A DNA stretch of 31,180 nucleotides from an uncultured Prevotella sp. (GTDB lineage: Bacteria; Bacteroidota; Bacteroidia; Bacteroidales; Bacteroidaceae). This document shows positions 7,701 through 16,155 of the stretch, piece by piece (the first letter of the stretch is position 1; each line of letters starts with the position of its first letter). Below the pieces are notes generated by a model. That model saw nothing but the letters and a program-made list of their open reading frames with translations. It searched no databases and had not been told where the DNA came from. The translations under genes and the position numbers were made by a program. The DNA lies in contig ONQK01000019.1 of assembly GCA_900319895.1 (NCBI GenBank), forward strand, positions 1 to 31,180, given 5' to 3'.

Positions 7701-10263
7701 CATATTGCACATAAACGGGCTTGCCATCGCGCGGGAACTCATTGGCAGAACAATAGAACCAGTCGTGCGTAGGCACGCAGGGGCGCTTGTCTTGCCATGA
7801 GAACACAATAAATTCCTGATCGATGGTATCTTGCTCGCAAACAGCCACCAGGCGATGGCGGCCGGAGGGGAGCTTCGACACCATTTTTTTCACATCCACC
7901 TTTTGGTTGGTCGCCGCCAGCAGCGCATTGGCAGGATTGTCAATATAATATCTCACCTTTGCGGCAACATCTTTACCGGCATTGTTTTTGAACGTAAACT
8001 GAATGCTGCGAAGACTGTCCTTCAGCACTTGCTTGGGCAAATCACAACTCAAAGCCGTCGGTTTCGTGCCCAATGGCAGAATGCTCTCGCCGCTATGCGA
8101 CTCGCCGGCGACATCTACGACAGTTGCCTCAATCCTAAACTGATAAAAACGTCCTTGCCGACGCTGTGCCTCATTGCCCTCAAACTCGTCCATCTTCAGC
8201 GGGACCTTTATCGCAAACGCGCCATGCCCATCGGTTGTCAGCTCACCTGCGGCAATTGTTTTTCTCTGTTCTGCAGGCAAATTATACCTCCGCCACCAAA
8301 GCGCAGGCTGCCGTATGATGGTATAAGTCACCTTCGCCCCTTGTACGGGAACGCCGGCAAAGGATTTCGCCCGCCCAACCACTTCTACCTCGTCGCCAGG
8401 CTTATAAGCATCTGTCACCTCATCGAACTCAATGCGGAAGGTCGGACGCTTGTATTCCTCAACATTGAAAGACACATAGCCGCCGCTGCCGAAATTGCTG
8501 CGGATGGTGTACATGCCCGTCAATTCCGAGGCCGGCAGCTCGAAATCTGCCGAGGCCGTCCCGTAATCGTCTGTCAGCAATTTCACTTCCTTGACGACCT
8601 TGCCGTTTGCGTTCCGCAAAGACAGCACCAGCGGCTGGGTAGCCAAGGCATGGGTCTCATGTCCGGCAATATTCTTGAATGCCAATGCGCTGACATGAAC
8701 CGTCTGTCCTGGCCGATACAGGCTGCGGTCGGTGTAAAGATTGACGTAATCGACACTTTTTTCGTTCCTATAATAGCTGAAGTTCGACCACACGCCCATG
8801 TCTGGGCATGCTTTGTCGTCTTCCGTATAGACAAAGACTGAATGGGCACCATTGTTATGCTGCGACTGGTACATAAACTCACCCTTTTCGTCCGTATTGA
8901 CATTCATCAGGCCAACCTGGTTCCTTTGACGGGCATGCTGGCGCGGCATCAACTGCAAGAATGCGTTGGCAACGGGCTGCCCGCTGGTGGCATTCAAGGC
9001 CACAAATCGGGTTTTCGAGCCAGGCAGAGCCTCCGAGACTACCCGGAGGTTGCTCACATGAAACAACGTGCGAAGAGGCTGGACAGACGAGTTTTCAGAT
9101 GTCATTTCCAGCAAATAAACACCTACGGGCAATGGCTCTATCACCAATGAGTCGGCAAAAATCTCATAGTCTGCATGTGCTGGGAATCCTTTTGAATAAG
9201 TCTTCTGCGAATTTTTAACCCTCAGCCCCAATATTTTTTTATAATCAGCAGGCGAGTTGGGCGACAAAGTCGTCGACCCTTCGACATTCAAGCGTGTAAG
9301 CTGCAAATTGACTTGTTTCAAATTCCGGACTTCAGTGAATCTCACTGTCGTTGGCCTCAAAGGAAGTACCAGCATGTTGGTAAGTTCCGACGACAACATC
9401 GGTGCCGTGAGCCGCCGCCGCTCATTGCGCAACTCATTCGTCCCCTGCCAGGACGACCATTTGCTCAATGCCTGGTCAATATAGTCTATTTGTTGCTTTA
9501 CTACAATGTTTTCCGCACCTTTCATCGCCTTGTAGCGCTCAACAGCCACCGCGCCTGCCACGTCCAAGTCGCCGTACTGGGCAAGCAGGCCGTCCAACCG
9601 CTTGACGTAATCCGACTGCTCAATGTCACGGATAACCTGCGGACGATGTTGGTTCAAGTCATATAGTGCGCACAGGCACGCCGCGCGCCGGTTGCCCGAT
9701 TTCACATAATACTCCCGAAGCGTTGCATAATCTTCCAGTTCCAGGCCGATGATGCTGAACAAATCATGGTCAAAGATCTTGCTGTCTTCGCCTTTTTCCA
9801 CAAAAGGCATATAATCGGCAGCCTTCGTGCCAGTCAACAAGGCAGGGTTGGACAGCGCTTTTTTGCGGTAGTCCGCGGCCAGTTGAACCCGCCGCTCCCC
9901 CAACTGTGGATTTTGGGCATGGATTTTACTCAAGACGGCCTGGTAGACAGCCGCGAGCGGAGGATTTTTCCCCACTGCCGCCTGCTCTTTGGCAATGATG
10001 CGCTGCAAGCATGCCTGCAGGGAGTCGGGAGCGACCATCAACAGACGGTCGGCCCACAGCAACTCAGCCTTAAGCAGATGGCCGTATTTTCTCTCTGCAT
10101 CCGCCTTCCTTATGATTTTTTCGAGCAGTGTCATTTGCGTCCGGGGCTGGTCCTTTTGCGCCGCCGCATCAACTTGCTTCCAGAGCGTATCGTAGCTGTC
10201 TGCTTTCATGGTCGTTGTTATTCCAAATACCGCAAAAAACAAAATAAATATGTATTTTACCAT
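4726..10263 (-). CDS. Alpha-2-macroglobulin-family envelope protein (thioester motif degenerate)
   Basis: This very large exported protein (1845 residues from the chosen start) belongs to the bacterial alpha-2-macroglobulins, which trap or restrain proteases in the periplasm or at the surface. The ATG at 10263 is chosen because it gives a clean signal peptide (MVKYIFILFFAVFGITTTMKA). The frame is open up to 10365, but a promoter-like element at 10315-10322 lies inside that extension. An alpha-helical N-terminal region comes first. An MG2-type segment with TDRSLYRPGQTV follows around residues 505-520, then further MG domains, then the A2M core (NLPESLTTWRFMGLAHD, VMVQPNMPRFVRSGD) and a helical thioester-type domain. 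The C-terminal MG10-like domain ends with VVDKRAACLEP and YYFNMLRKG. At the thioester site the protein has CEEN (Cys about 1324) instead of CxEQ. No lipobox Cys is present, so it is probably soluble periplasmic or surface protein. No PBP1C gene is adjacent. Confidence 0.88.
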   Translation of the reverse strand: MVKYIFILFFAVFGITTTMKADSYDTLWKQVDAAAQKDQPRTQMTLLEKIIRKADAERKYGHLLKAELLWADRLLMVAPDSLQACLQRIIAKEQAAVGKNPPLAAVYQAVLSKIHAQNPQLGERRVQLAADYRKKALSNPALLTGTKAADYMPFVEKGEDSKIFDHDLFSIIGLELEDYATLREYYVKSGNRRAACLCALYDLNQHRPQVIRDIEQSDYVKRLDGLLAQYGDLDVAGAVAVERYKAMKGAENIVVKQQIDYIDQALSKWSSWQGTNELRNERRRLTAPMLSSELTNMLVLPLRPTTVRFTEVRNLKQVNLQLTRLNVEGSTTLSPNSPADYKKILGLRVKNSQKTYSKGFPAHADYEIFADSLVIEPLPVGVYLLEMTSENSSVQPLRTLFHVSNLRVVSEALPGSKTRFVALNATSGQPVANAFLQLMPRQHARQRNQVGLMNVNTDEKGEFMYQSQHNNGAHSVFVYTEDDKACPDMGVWSNFSYYRNEKSVDYVNLYTDRSLYRPGQTVHVSALAFKNIAGHETHALATQPLVLSLRNANGKVVKEVKLLTDDYGTASADFELPASELTGMYTIRSNFGSGGYVSFNVEEYKRPTFRIEFDEVTDAYKPGDEVEVVGRAKSFAGVPVQGAKVTYTIIRQPALWWRRYNLPAEQRKTIAAGELTTDGHGAFAIKVPLKMDEFEGNEAQRRQGRFYQFRIEATVVDVAGESHSGESILPLGTKPTALSCDLPKQVLKDSLRSIQFTFKNNAGKDVAAKVRYYIDNPANALLAATNQKVDVKKMVSKLPSGRHRLVAVCEQDTIDQEFIVFSWQDKRPCVPTHDWFYCSANEFPRDGKPVYVQYGASDDIYVLYTMISGEKVLESGAFTLNNEVQTRKLTYRNEYGDGILLNYLWMKEGNVYSHQVSIAKPLPEKQMDLKWTTFRDRLVPGQREEWTLHIAKAGRPVAKSQLMAVLYDQSLDQIRQHDWHFSPNLGRSLAHTSWCFLSGLRWSQFETSPYQNLSVKPLSLNRFYAGFEGLYHSGGLFDTFNEVKFGGGPRRLLKTSAMAVEEMAFSRAMPMAAKSASGDEAVEAAADMDMKEDKKQGGAPAVQMRENLEETAFFYPALMSDAKGNVNIKFNLPESLTTWRFMGLAHDQMMNYGFLEAEIVAQKDVMVQPNMPRFVRSGDQVKISARIVNMSGNRQTGVARMVLADPESDEVVEQCSQEVTLPAGETISAVFDFQARDTHPLLVCRITVEGATFSDGEQHYLPVLPDHELVTNTLAFTQNRPGTLNIDLDKLFAVETPENRLTIEYYNNPAWLMLQALPTMAEVCEENAMSLASAFYANTLATHVLRQSPKIKDVVLQWKAEQGRETSLMSSLQKNQELKALLLAETPWVMAAEREEDQKQQLVHLFDEAALQHRLTTTLAKLQQLQRADGAWSWWKGMEGSPYMTQAVSEMLVRLNAMTSMQPTSRQMLDKSLEFLGTTLVREYEQMRKDEKRGIKKLRPSELVVRILYTLALDGRDLPQNVQTAQRYMLELLSKKTTEMTIYGKATAAVILAKNGYRTKAAEYLQSIREYTVYKEELGRYFDTPRAYYSWFDYRIPTVVAAIEAIKAIEPNDVKTIEELQRWLLHEKRTTCWDTPVNSVNAVYAFVDAQTPAFAEQPHAKLSVNGEQLPLPAATAGLGYVKTTMNGGSLRTLTVEKSSAGTSWGAVYAQFMQKTGDIDENVSGITVKREILGGGAPLQVGHKVKVRITIQADRDYDFVQVVDKRAACLEPVEQLSGYRNGCYVAPRDGTTAYYFNMLRKGKHVIETEYFIDRAGEYTSGTCTVQCAYAPEFSARSKAMRLRIEK

Positions 10264-10314
10264 AACTTTATTGTTTTTGTAAGCTTGATTAGACATTTTG
10301 AAACAATGATTCTG

Positions 10315-10322
10315 CAAAGATA
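10315..10322 (-). promoter_or_regulatory. Candidate -7 element for the macroglobulin operon
   Basis: On the minus strand this reads TATCTTTG, a full match to the Bacteroidetes TAnnTTTG -7 consensus. No good TTTG -33 box is visible about 20 bases upstream (an AT-rich stretch only). If used, transcription would start near 10308, which supports the ATG at 10263 (or 10296) and excludes starts further upstream. Confidence 0.45.
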
Positions 10323-10402
10323 TATAAAAATATGAAAAAGAATAAAAGATGAGCCGCGAAATCAAGCGCTAAACCATGAATAATAAAAAAAACAAGGAAA
10401 AA

Positions 10403-10434
10403 TTTGCAAATTTAACATATTCTTTGTATTTTTG
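10403..10434 (+). promoter_or_regulatory. Bacteroidetes-type promoter of the first M6 peptidase
   Basis: TTTG at 10403-10406 and TATTTTTG at 10427-10434 match the -33 TTTG and -7 TAnnTTTG boxes with a 20-base spacer. Transcription should start around 10441, leaving a leader of about 40 bases before the ATG at 10483. Confidence 0.7.
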
Positions 10435-10482
10435 CAAAATAAGTATCGGTATACAAGTATAAAATTTAAAAACTAGATTGAA

Positions 10483-12144
10483 ATGAAAAAGATTGTACTC
10501 GTGTTGTCTTTTGCATTTTTTGCAATGACAATGTCTGCGGTTCCTGCACGCCCCGGACAATGGAAAACAGTAAAGCTGAATGACGGCAGAGAAGTCAGGG
10601 TAGAACTCTGCGGTGACGAACACGCACGTTTTTGGAGGGATGCCGATGGCAACGTATATGTGGAAGAAGAAGGCAAGGAGACCTATGCACTAGCCGACTT
10701 CGAAAAAATCAGCGCAAGAGCTGCAAAGAGAAGAGCAGCAATCAACACCGAGCGCATGAAGAGGGCGGCGCGCGGCCCCCACAAGATAGACTTGGGAGAA
10801 GAGCATGCGCCTTATATCGGGACCAAGAAGGGTCTCATCATCCTTGTCAACTTCAGAGACACCAAGTTCCAAAGCAGCAACAATGCCGCATTCTACAACA
10901 GGGTGGCAAACGAAGAAGGCTTCAAGTCTGGAAACATTGACGGAAGCGTACGCGATTATTTCAAGGCACAAAGTGGCGGCCAATTCATACTGGAATTTGA
11001 CGTAAAAGGCCCCGTCAACCTGCAAAACGGATATTCGTACTACGGACAAAACGTCAACGGTTTTGACGGTAAGCCAGGACACATGGTCGCCGAAGCTTGC
11101 AAAGCCATCGACAATGAAGTCAATTTCAGGGATTACGACTGGGATGGCGACGGCATGGTCGAACAAATCTTTGTCCTCTATGCAGGGAAAGGCGAACATG
11201 ACGGTGGCGGCACCAGCACTGTCTGGGCACATCAATGGACTTTGAAAGAAGCTTACGGAAGTACTCTGAGACTTGACGGCGTACAAGTCGACACCTATGC
11301 CTGCGGAAACGAGCTCAACTCCAGCGGCCGCGCACAAGGCATCGGCACCATCTGCCACGAGTTCTCACACTGCCTGGGATTGCCAGACTTGTACGACCTT
11401 CAATACAGGAACCCAGGTATGCTGAACTGGAGTGTCATGTGCAGTGGTTGTGACAATGGCAGCGGCTACGTCCCCTGCGGATATACAAGTTATGAAAAAT
11501 GGTACTGCGGATGGCTTGACCCCATTGAACTGAAATACGACATCGATGTCAAAAACATGAAACCGCTGAGCAACGGAGGAGAAGCTTACGTTATCTATAA
11601 TGAACGTAACAGAAACGAATATTATTTATTGGAAAACCGCCAAAAAGTAGGTTGGGACAGAGGGCTCTCCGGAAGCGGGCTCCTTGTCCTGCACGTTGAT
11701 TTCGACAAAAGAGTATGGGCGGCCAACGAGCCAAACACAACAACACAGTCCGAATCCGGCAACACCCGCCAACGCTGCATCCCTGTTCCTGCCGACAACA
11801 GTTTGTCAAGCGGAACGGCCAGCGGCGACGCCTATCCCAACCAAGGCAGGAACACGACACTGAGCAAGACTTCAAGACCTGCAACATCGCTGTACAATAC
11901 CAACTCCGACGGGACTAAATACCTGAATGTGACTGTTTCAGGCATCACGCAGAACAGCGACAAGACCGTTTCCTTCAAATTCAAAGGACAATATGGCCCG
12001 ACAGGCATCGAAGACGTTTCAGAAAGCATGGGAACGAACGAGAGCAACGTTTACGACCTCAATGGAAGAATCGTTGGGACAAACGAGAGTCAGCCATTGC
12101 AGCGGGGCATATACATCCAAAACGGCAAAAAAGTCATTAAATAA
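10483..12144 (+). CDS. Secreted M6-family metallopeptidase, paralogue 1
   Basis: This is a 553-residue secreted zinc endopeptidase of the M6 (immune inhibitor A-like) family. A signal peptide occupies residues 1-19 (MKKIVLVLSFAFFAMTMSA). A propeptide follows, starting VPARPGQW and containing ELCGDEHARFWRDADGNVY. The catalytic domain begins near residue 105 (APYIGTKKGLIILVNF). It has the Ca-binding-like DYDWDGDGMVEQ (218-228), the zinc site HEFSHCLGLPD (H292, E293, H296, D302), GYTSYEKWYCGWLDP, and LLENRQ...GLLVLHVDFD. The last ~35 residues (VYDLNGR...GIYIQNGKKVIK) form a short tail seen on many Prevotella exported proteins and resemble the end of a type IX secretion C-terminal domain (inference). 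C43 in the propeptide could act as a cysteine switch. All catalytic residues are intact. It has its own promoter and terminator. Confidence 0.9.
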   Translation: MKKIVLVLSFAFFAMTMSAVPARPGQWKTVKLNDGREVRVELCGDEHARFWRDADGNVYVEEEGKETYALADFEKISARAAKRRAAINTERMKRAARGPHKIDLGEEHAPYIGTKKGLIILVNFRDTKFQSSNNAAFYNRVANEEGFKSGNIDGSVRDYFKAQSGGQFILEFDVKGPVNLQNGYSYYGQNVNGFDGKPGHMVAEACKAIDNEVNFRDYDWDGDGMVEQIFVLYAGKGEHDGGGTSTVWAHQWTLKEAYGSTLRLDGVQVDTYACGNELNSSGRAQGIGTICHEFSHCLGLPDLYDLQYRNPGMLNWSVMCSGCDNGSGYVPCGYTSYEKWYCGWLDPIELKYDIDVKNMKPLSNGGEAYVIYNERNRNEYYLLENRQKVGWDRGLSGSGLLVLHVDFDKRVWAANEPNTTTQSESGNTRQRCIPVPADNSLSSGTASGDAYPNQGRNTTLSKTSRPATSLYNTNSDGTKYLNVTVSGITQNSDKTVSFKFKGQYGPTGIEDVSESMGTNESNVYDLNGRIVGTNESQPLQRGIYIQNGKKVIK

Positions 12145-12175
12145 AGACTACCGGTACAATTTACCCTAAGATAAT

Positions 12176-12214
12176 CCTCAAAAAAAGCCTATTGCCAATA
12201 GGCTTTTTTTGAGG
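12176..12214. terminator. Perfect palindromic intrinsic terminator
   Basis: A 39-base inverted repeat has 18-bp perfectly paired arms and a 3-base loop. It starts CCTCAAAAAAAGCC and ends GGCTTTTTTTGAGG, with a seven-T run inside the right arm. It lies 31 bases after the first M6 peptidase and should stop its transcript. Because of its symmetry it can act in both directions. Confidence 0.88.
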
Positions 12215-12269
12215 CATTTAAAAAAAGAAACCATTTTCCCAGAATATTGCACAATAAACGCTAAAAACT

Positions 12270-12299
12270 TTTGTCTTTTCACTTTTTTTCTTATCTTTG
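12270..12299 (+). promoter_or_regulatory. Bacteroidetes-type promoter of the second M6 peptidase transcript
   Basis: TTTG at 12270-12273 and TATCTTTG at 12292-12299 match the -33/-7 consensus with an 18-base spacer, slightly short of the usual 19-21. Expected start near 12306, about 27 bases before the ATG at 12333. It lies after the terminator at 12176-12214, so peptidases 2 and 3 and what follows are transcribed separately from peptidase 1. Confidence 0.65.
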
Positions 12300-12332
12300 C
12301 CCCTTGACGAAATTATAAAATTGATAAAAATC

Positions 12333-14006
12333 ATGAAAAAAATCATCTCAATCTTTTTCTTATTATCCACTTTCATCAGCGTTTATCCAATGCCCGCAAA
12401 ACGAGGCCAATGGAAAGACATCCTGCTGAGCAACGGAAAAACAGTGAAAGCAGAACTCTGCGGCGACGAGAATCTGCATTTCTGGCGCGATGCGGCAGGC
12501 AACGTCTACACACGCGATTTCAAGGAAAAGACATTTAAGCAAATACCATTTCATACATTAAAATCCCAAAAGAACTGTCAAAAAACGAAAGCAAGAAAAG
12601 GAAGAAAAGCCCCCAGGAAAGTAGACCTTGGCGGCACACACACACCATACATTGGTGAGAAAAAAGGACTGATTATCCTGGTGGAATTCCCCGACCTGAA
12701 ATTTGCACCCGAACACGACAGAAACCTGTTCGACGACATCGCCAATAAAGACAACTACGTTACCGAGAAAGGATTCAAAGGCAGTATAAAAGACTATTTC
12801 AGAGACCAAAGCAACGGGAAGTTCATCCTCAATTTCGACGTTCTCGGCCCCATCACACTGGAGAACAACTATGCCTACTATGGTGAAAACGACTACTACG
12901 GCGACGATTTGCGTCCAGGCGAAATGGTCATCGAGTCATGCGAAACCATAAAAGACCTGGTCGACTTCAAAGACTACGACTGGGACGATGACGGATTCGT
13001 AGACCAGGTGTTCATCCTCTATGCCGGCAAGGGGGAAAACGACAACGGCGACGAAAACACGATATGGCCGCACGAATGGCAGCTAACATACAGCAACGAC
13101 ACCACCATTAACATTGACGGCGTGACCATTGACACATACGCCTGCGGCAGCGAGCTCAACGGCGACGACGGACTCTGTGGCATCGGCACCATCTGCCACG
13201 AGTTCTCACATTGCCTAGGACTAGCCGACATGTATGACACAGGCGCATACGCATTTAACTATGGTATGTTTAATTGGGACATCATGGACCATGGCAGCTA
13301 TAATGGCAACGGATTCATTCCGGCAGGCTATACAAGCTATGAACGCTGGTACTGTGGATGGTTAGACCCCATCGAACTCAAGAACGACACCGTCGTCACA
13401 GACATGCGGCCTCTCTCAGATGGCGGTGAGGCATACGTCATTTACAACAACGACCACAAGGACGAATACTTCCTGCTCGAAAACAGGCAACAGGTCAACT
13501 GGGATGAAGGGGTACCTGGAAAAGGGCTGCTGGTCTTGCATGTAGACTACGACAAAGATGTATGGTATTACAATGAAGTCAACACCACATTGGGAGCCAT
13601 AAGCGAAAACAACCATGAACGATGCACCATCTTGGCGGCCGACGGCAGTTTTATTACGACCTCATACAATTCAGCCAATGACCCCTATCCATACATGGAC
13701 AAAGACACCATTGTCAACGATTCCATCACACCCACATCTTCCCCAAACACCCAAGTCTACAACCCATTGGCAGATGGTAGCGAGACGCTTGACATCGCCA
13801 TCACCGAGATAAGAAGACATGATGACAACACCGTCTCCTTCAAATTCCGCGGACACTCGCCCACAGGAATCGCCCACATTGTCGATGGACAAAAAGAGAG
13901 GAATCGTCCCATTTACACCATTGACGGAAGACGGGTGGCACAAGGGCCAAGAGTGCTGAAGAAAGGGCTATATATTCAAAACGGGAAAAAACTACTGATA
14001 AAATAA
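12333..14006 (+). CDS. Secreted M6-family metallopeptidase, paralogue 2
   Basis: This 557-residue paralogue of the preceding gene has the same architecture: signal peptide (MKKIISIFFLLSTFISVYP), propeptide starting PMPAKRGQW with ELCGDENLHFWRDAAGNVY, a catalytic domain from about residue 104, and a short C-terminal tail (IYTIDGRRV...GLYIQNGKKLLIK). The ATG at 12333 is preferred over an in-frame ATG at 12297, because the latter lies inside the -7 promoter element and would place charged residues before the signal peptide. Catalytic residues are complete: HEFSHCLGLAD with H289, E290, H293 and D299. DYDWDDDGFVDQ (215-225) is the probable Ca-binding loop. C43 of the propeptide is kept. The stop is 19 bases before peptidase 3, so the two are probably co-transcribed. 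The substrate cannot be read from the sequence. Confidence 0.9.
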   Translation: MKKIISIFFLLSTFISVYPMPAKRGQWKDILLSNGKTVKAELCGDENLHFWRDAAGNVYTRDFKEKTFKQIPFHTLKSQKNCQKTKARKGRKAPRKVDLGGTHTPYIGEKKGLIILVEFPDLKFAPEHDRNLFDDIANKDNYVTEKGFKGSIKDYFRDQSNGKFILNFDVLGPITLENNYAYYGENDYYGDDLRPGEMVIESCETIKDLVDFKDYDWDDDGFVDQVFILYAGKGENDNGDENTIWPHEWQLTYSNDTTINIDGVTIDTYACGSELNGDDGLCGIGTICHEFSHCLGLADMYDTGAYAFNYGMFNWDIMDHGSYNGNGFIPAGYTSYERWYCGWLDPIELKNDTVVTDMRPLSDGGEAYVIYNNDHKDEYFLLENRQQVNWDEGVPGKGLLVLHVDYDKDVWYYNEVNTTLGAISENNHERCTILAADGSFITTSYNSANDPYPYMDKDTIVNDSITPTSSPNTQVYNPLADGSETLDIAITEIRRHDDNTVSFKFRGHSPTGIAHIVDGQKERNRPIYTIDGRRVAQGPRVLKKGLYIQNGKKLLIK

Positions 14007-14025
14007 CTCAAATATAAAAACGATT

Positions 14026-16140
14026 ATGATTAAAAGGACATTAATTATCACACTGTCACTCGCAGTGTCACTAACCCTCTCCGCCGTCCCCGCCAAGCGC
14101 GGACAATGGAGAACTGCAAAACTGAGCAACGGCAAAGAAGTTCGCATCGAATTGCGTGGAGACGAATTCGGCGCATGGTGGCAAGCCGAGGACGGGAGAG
14201 CCTACCTCCAAGAGACTGGGAAAGAGAGCTTTAAAGAAATTGACTTGCAAGAATTCCACAAAAACACGGCCCCAAAGCGCCAACAAGCCCAAAAAGCACG
14301 AATGGGCAGGAGGAAAATCAACATCGGAGGCGAGCATCAACCCTACGAAGGCACAAAAAAGGGACTGATCATCCTTGTAGAATTCAAGAACCTGAAATTC
14401 AAGCAAGGACACAACCTGGAACTCTTCAACAAGATTATCAAAGAAAAAGGATACACCTCAGAAGCCGGTCACAAAGGATGTGTAAAAGACTATTTTAACG
14501 ACGTGAGCTACGGAAAATTCGACTTCGACTTCGACGTTGTCGGCCCCGTAGCCATGCCTGAGAACTACGAATATTACGGCAGCAACCAAGGGGGGAACAA
14601 CGCCTCCAGAGCCGGGACAATGGTAGGAGAGGCATGCAAACTCGTCGACGACATTGTCGATTTCTCTGAATACGACTGGGACAACGACGGCGAAGTGGAA
14701 CAAATCTTCGTTATCTATGCAGGATTGGGAGAGGCCGACGGCGGCGATGCCAACACCATTTGGCCCCATCAGTTCTTCCTTGCATCCAGCGACTACGGGA
14801 AACGTTACAATGCCGACGGTGTTAGCGTTAACGCCTATGCCTGCGCTGCCGAATTGAACGGAAAAAACAAGATCAGCGGCATCGGCACCATTTGCCACGA
14901 ATTCTCACATTGCCTGGGACTTCCCGATGCATACGACACACAAGGCGACAACTACGGCATGGGCGGATGGGACATCATGGACCAAGGCAGCTACAACAAC
15001 GACGGCTATGTGCCGGCCGGCTACACGAGCTATGAGCGCTGGTACTGTGGGTGGCTAGAGCCAACCATCTTGGAAGCGGAAGAGATGAACGTAACAGGGA
15101 TGAAGGCACTCACAGACGCCCCCGTGGCCTATGTCCTCTACAATCAACAAAGAAAAAACGAATACTATTTGCTCGAGAACCGGCAGAAAAAAGGCTGGGA
15201 TGAAGCCCTCAACGGCGCGGGGCTGCTTGCCATCCACGTTGACTTCGACGCCTATCAATGGAGGATGAACATGGTCAACACCAATGCCAAGCATCTGCGC
15301 ATGACCATTCTGCCTGCTGACGGCGAAGCCAACAGATACAACGAGAGCAACGATCCGTACCCCTACGGCATGAACGACAGCATCACCAACAACTCCAAAC
15401 CCGCGGCAACATTGTACAATAAAAACACCGATGGGGAAAAATTCCTCAACAGGGGCATACATAAAATCAGGAACTACCATAAAGACGGCACTATCTCGTT
15501 CATTTACAAGCCTTCCTCGGTAACCTCATCGTCCACCGACCCCACCATTCCGGCAGACGGCATTTTCTTCCACGAGACCTTTGACCAATGCGAAGGAAAA
15601 GGAGGCAACGATACCATATGGAACGAAGAATCCTCATCCGACTTCTGGGCCGATTACACCGGATGGGCTTCCGTGAACAAATTTGGAGCAAACAAATGCG
15701 CCCTCTTTGGCAAAGGCCCACGAGTGCCGGGCATAGCAAAATCTCCGGAGATTACATTGGCAGGAGACTCGGCTATCATCACCTTCAATGCCGCGCCATT
15801 TGCCGGCGACCCGACGGCACTCAGCATTTCCGTAACCAACGGGCTCACCGTCACACCCAACACATTCACCCTGGAAGACGGCAAGTGGACTACATGCAGA
15901 GCCATCATCAAGGGGAACGGCAAGACACAAGTCAACTTTACACCCAAAAAACGCTTCTTCTTGGACGAAGTCATGATCAGAACAGCCAAAGAAGATACTG
16001 GCATTGAACGCATCAAATACCAACAAACAGAAAAGAGAGACAACCGGATCTATAGCATTGACGGACAATGCCTGGGCACAGACTTCAACGCGCTGGGCCA
16101 CGGCATCTACATCATCAACGGCAAAAAGGTTGTAAAATAA
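14026..16140 (+). CDS. Secreted M6-family metallopeptidase, paralogue 3, with extra jelly-roll-like domain
   Basis: This is the longest of the three paralogues (704 residues). The signal peptide (MIKRTLIITLSLAVSLTLSA) and propeptide (VPAKRGQW, then IELRGDEFGAWWQAEDGRAY) align with the others, but the propeptide Cys is replaced by R44. The catalytic domain has HEFSHCLGLPD (H291, E292, H295, D301) and DYDWDNDGEVEQ (216-226). About 150 additional residues (roughly 510-655) begin GIFFHETFDQCEGKGGNDTIW and end FTPKKRFFLDEVMI. This pattern is common in Bacteroidales surface proteins and probably folds as a galactose-binding-like beta-sandwich used for adhesion or substrate binding (inference). The tail IYSIDGQ...GIYIINGKKVVK matches the other two. 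The stop is 72 bases before the lipoprotein gene. Confidence 0.9.
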   Translation: MIKRTLIITLSLAVSLTLSAVPAKRGQWRTAKLSNGKEVRIELRGDEFGAWWQAEDGRAYLQETGKESFKEIDLQEFHKNTAPKRQQAQKARMGRRKINIGGEHQPYEGTKKGLIILVEFKNLKFKQGHNLELFNKIIKEKGYTSEAGHKGCVKDYFNDVSYGKFDFDFDVVGPVAMPENYEYYGSNQGGNNASRAGTMVGEACKLVDDIVDFSEYDWDNDGEVEQIFVIYAGLGEADGGDANTIWPHQFFLASSDYGKRYNADGVSVNAYACAAELNGKNKISGIGTICHEFSHCLGLPDAYDTQGDNYGMGGWDIMDQGSYNNDGYVPAGYTSYERWYCGWLEPTILEAEEMNVTGMKALTDAPVAYVLYNQQRKNEYYLLENRQKKGWDEALNGAGLLAIHVDFDAYQWRMNMVNTNAKHLRMTILPADGEANRYNESNDPYPYGMNDSITNNSKPAATLYNKNTDGEKFLNRGIHKIRNYHKDGTISFIYKPSSVTSSSTDPTIPADGIFFHETFDQCEGKGGNDTIWNEESSSDFWADYTGWASVNKFGANKCALFGKGPRVPGIAKSPEITLAGDSAIITFNAAPFAGDPTALSISVTNGLTVTPNTFTLEDGKWTTCRAIIKGNGKTQVNFTPKKRFFLDEVMIRTAKEDTGIERIKYQQTEKRDNRIYSIDGQCLGTDFNALGHGIYIINGKKVVK

Positions 16141-16155
16141 AACCAGCAACATCAT

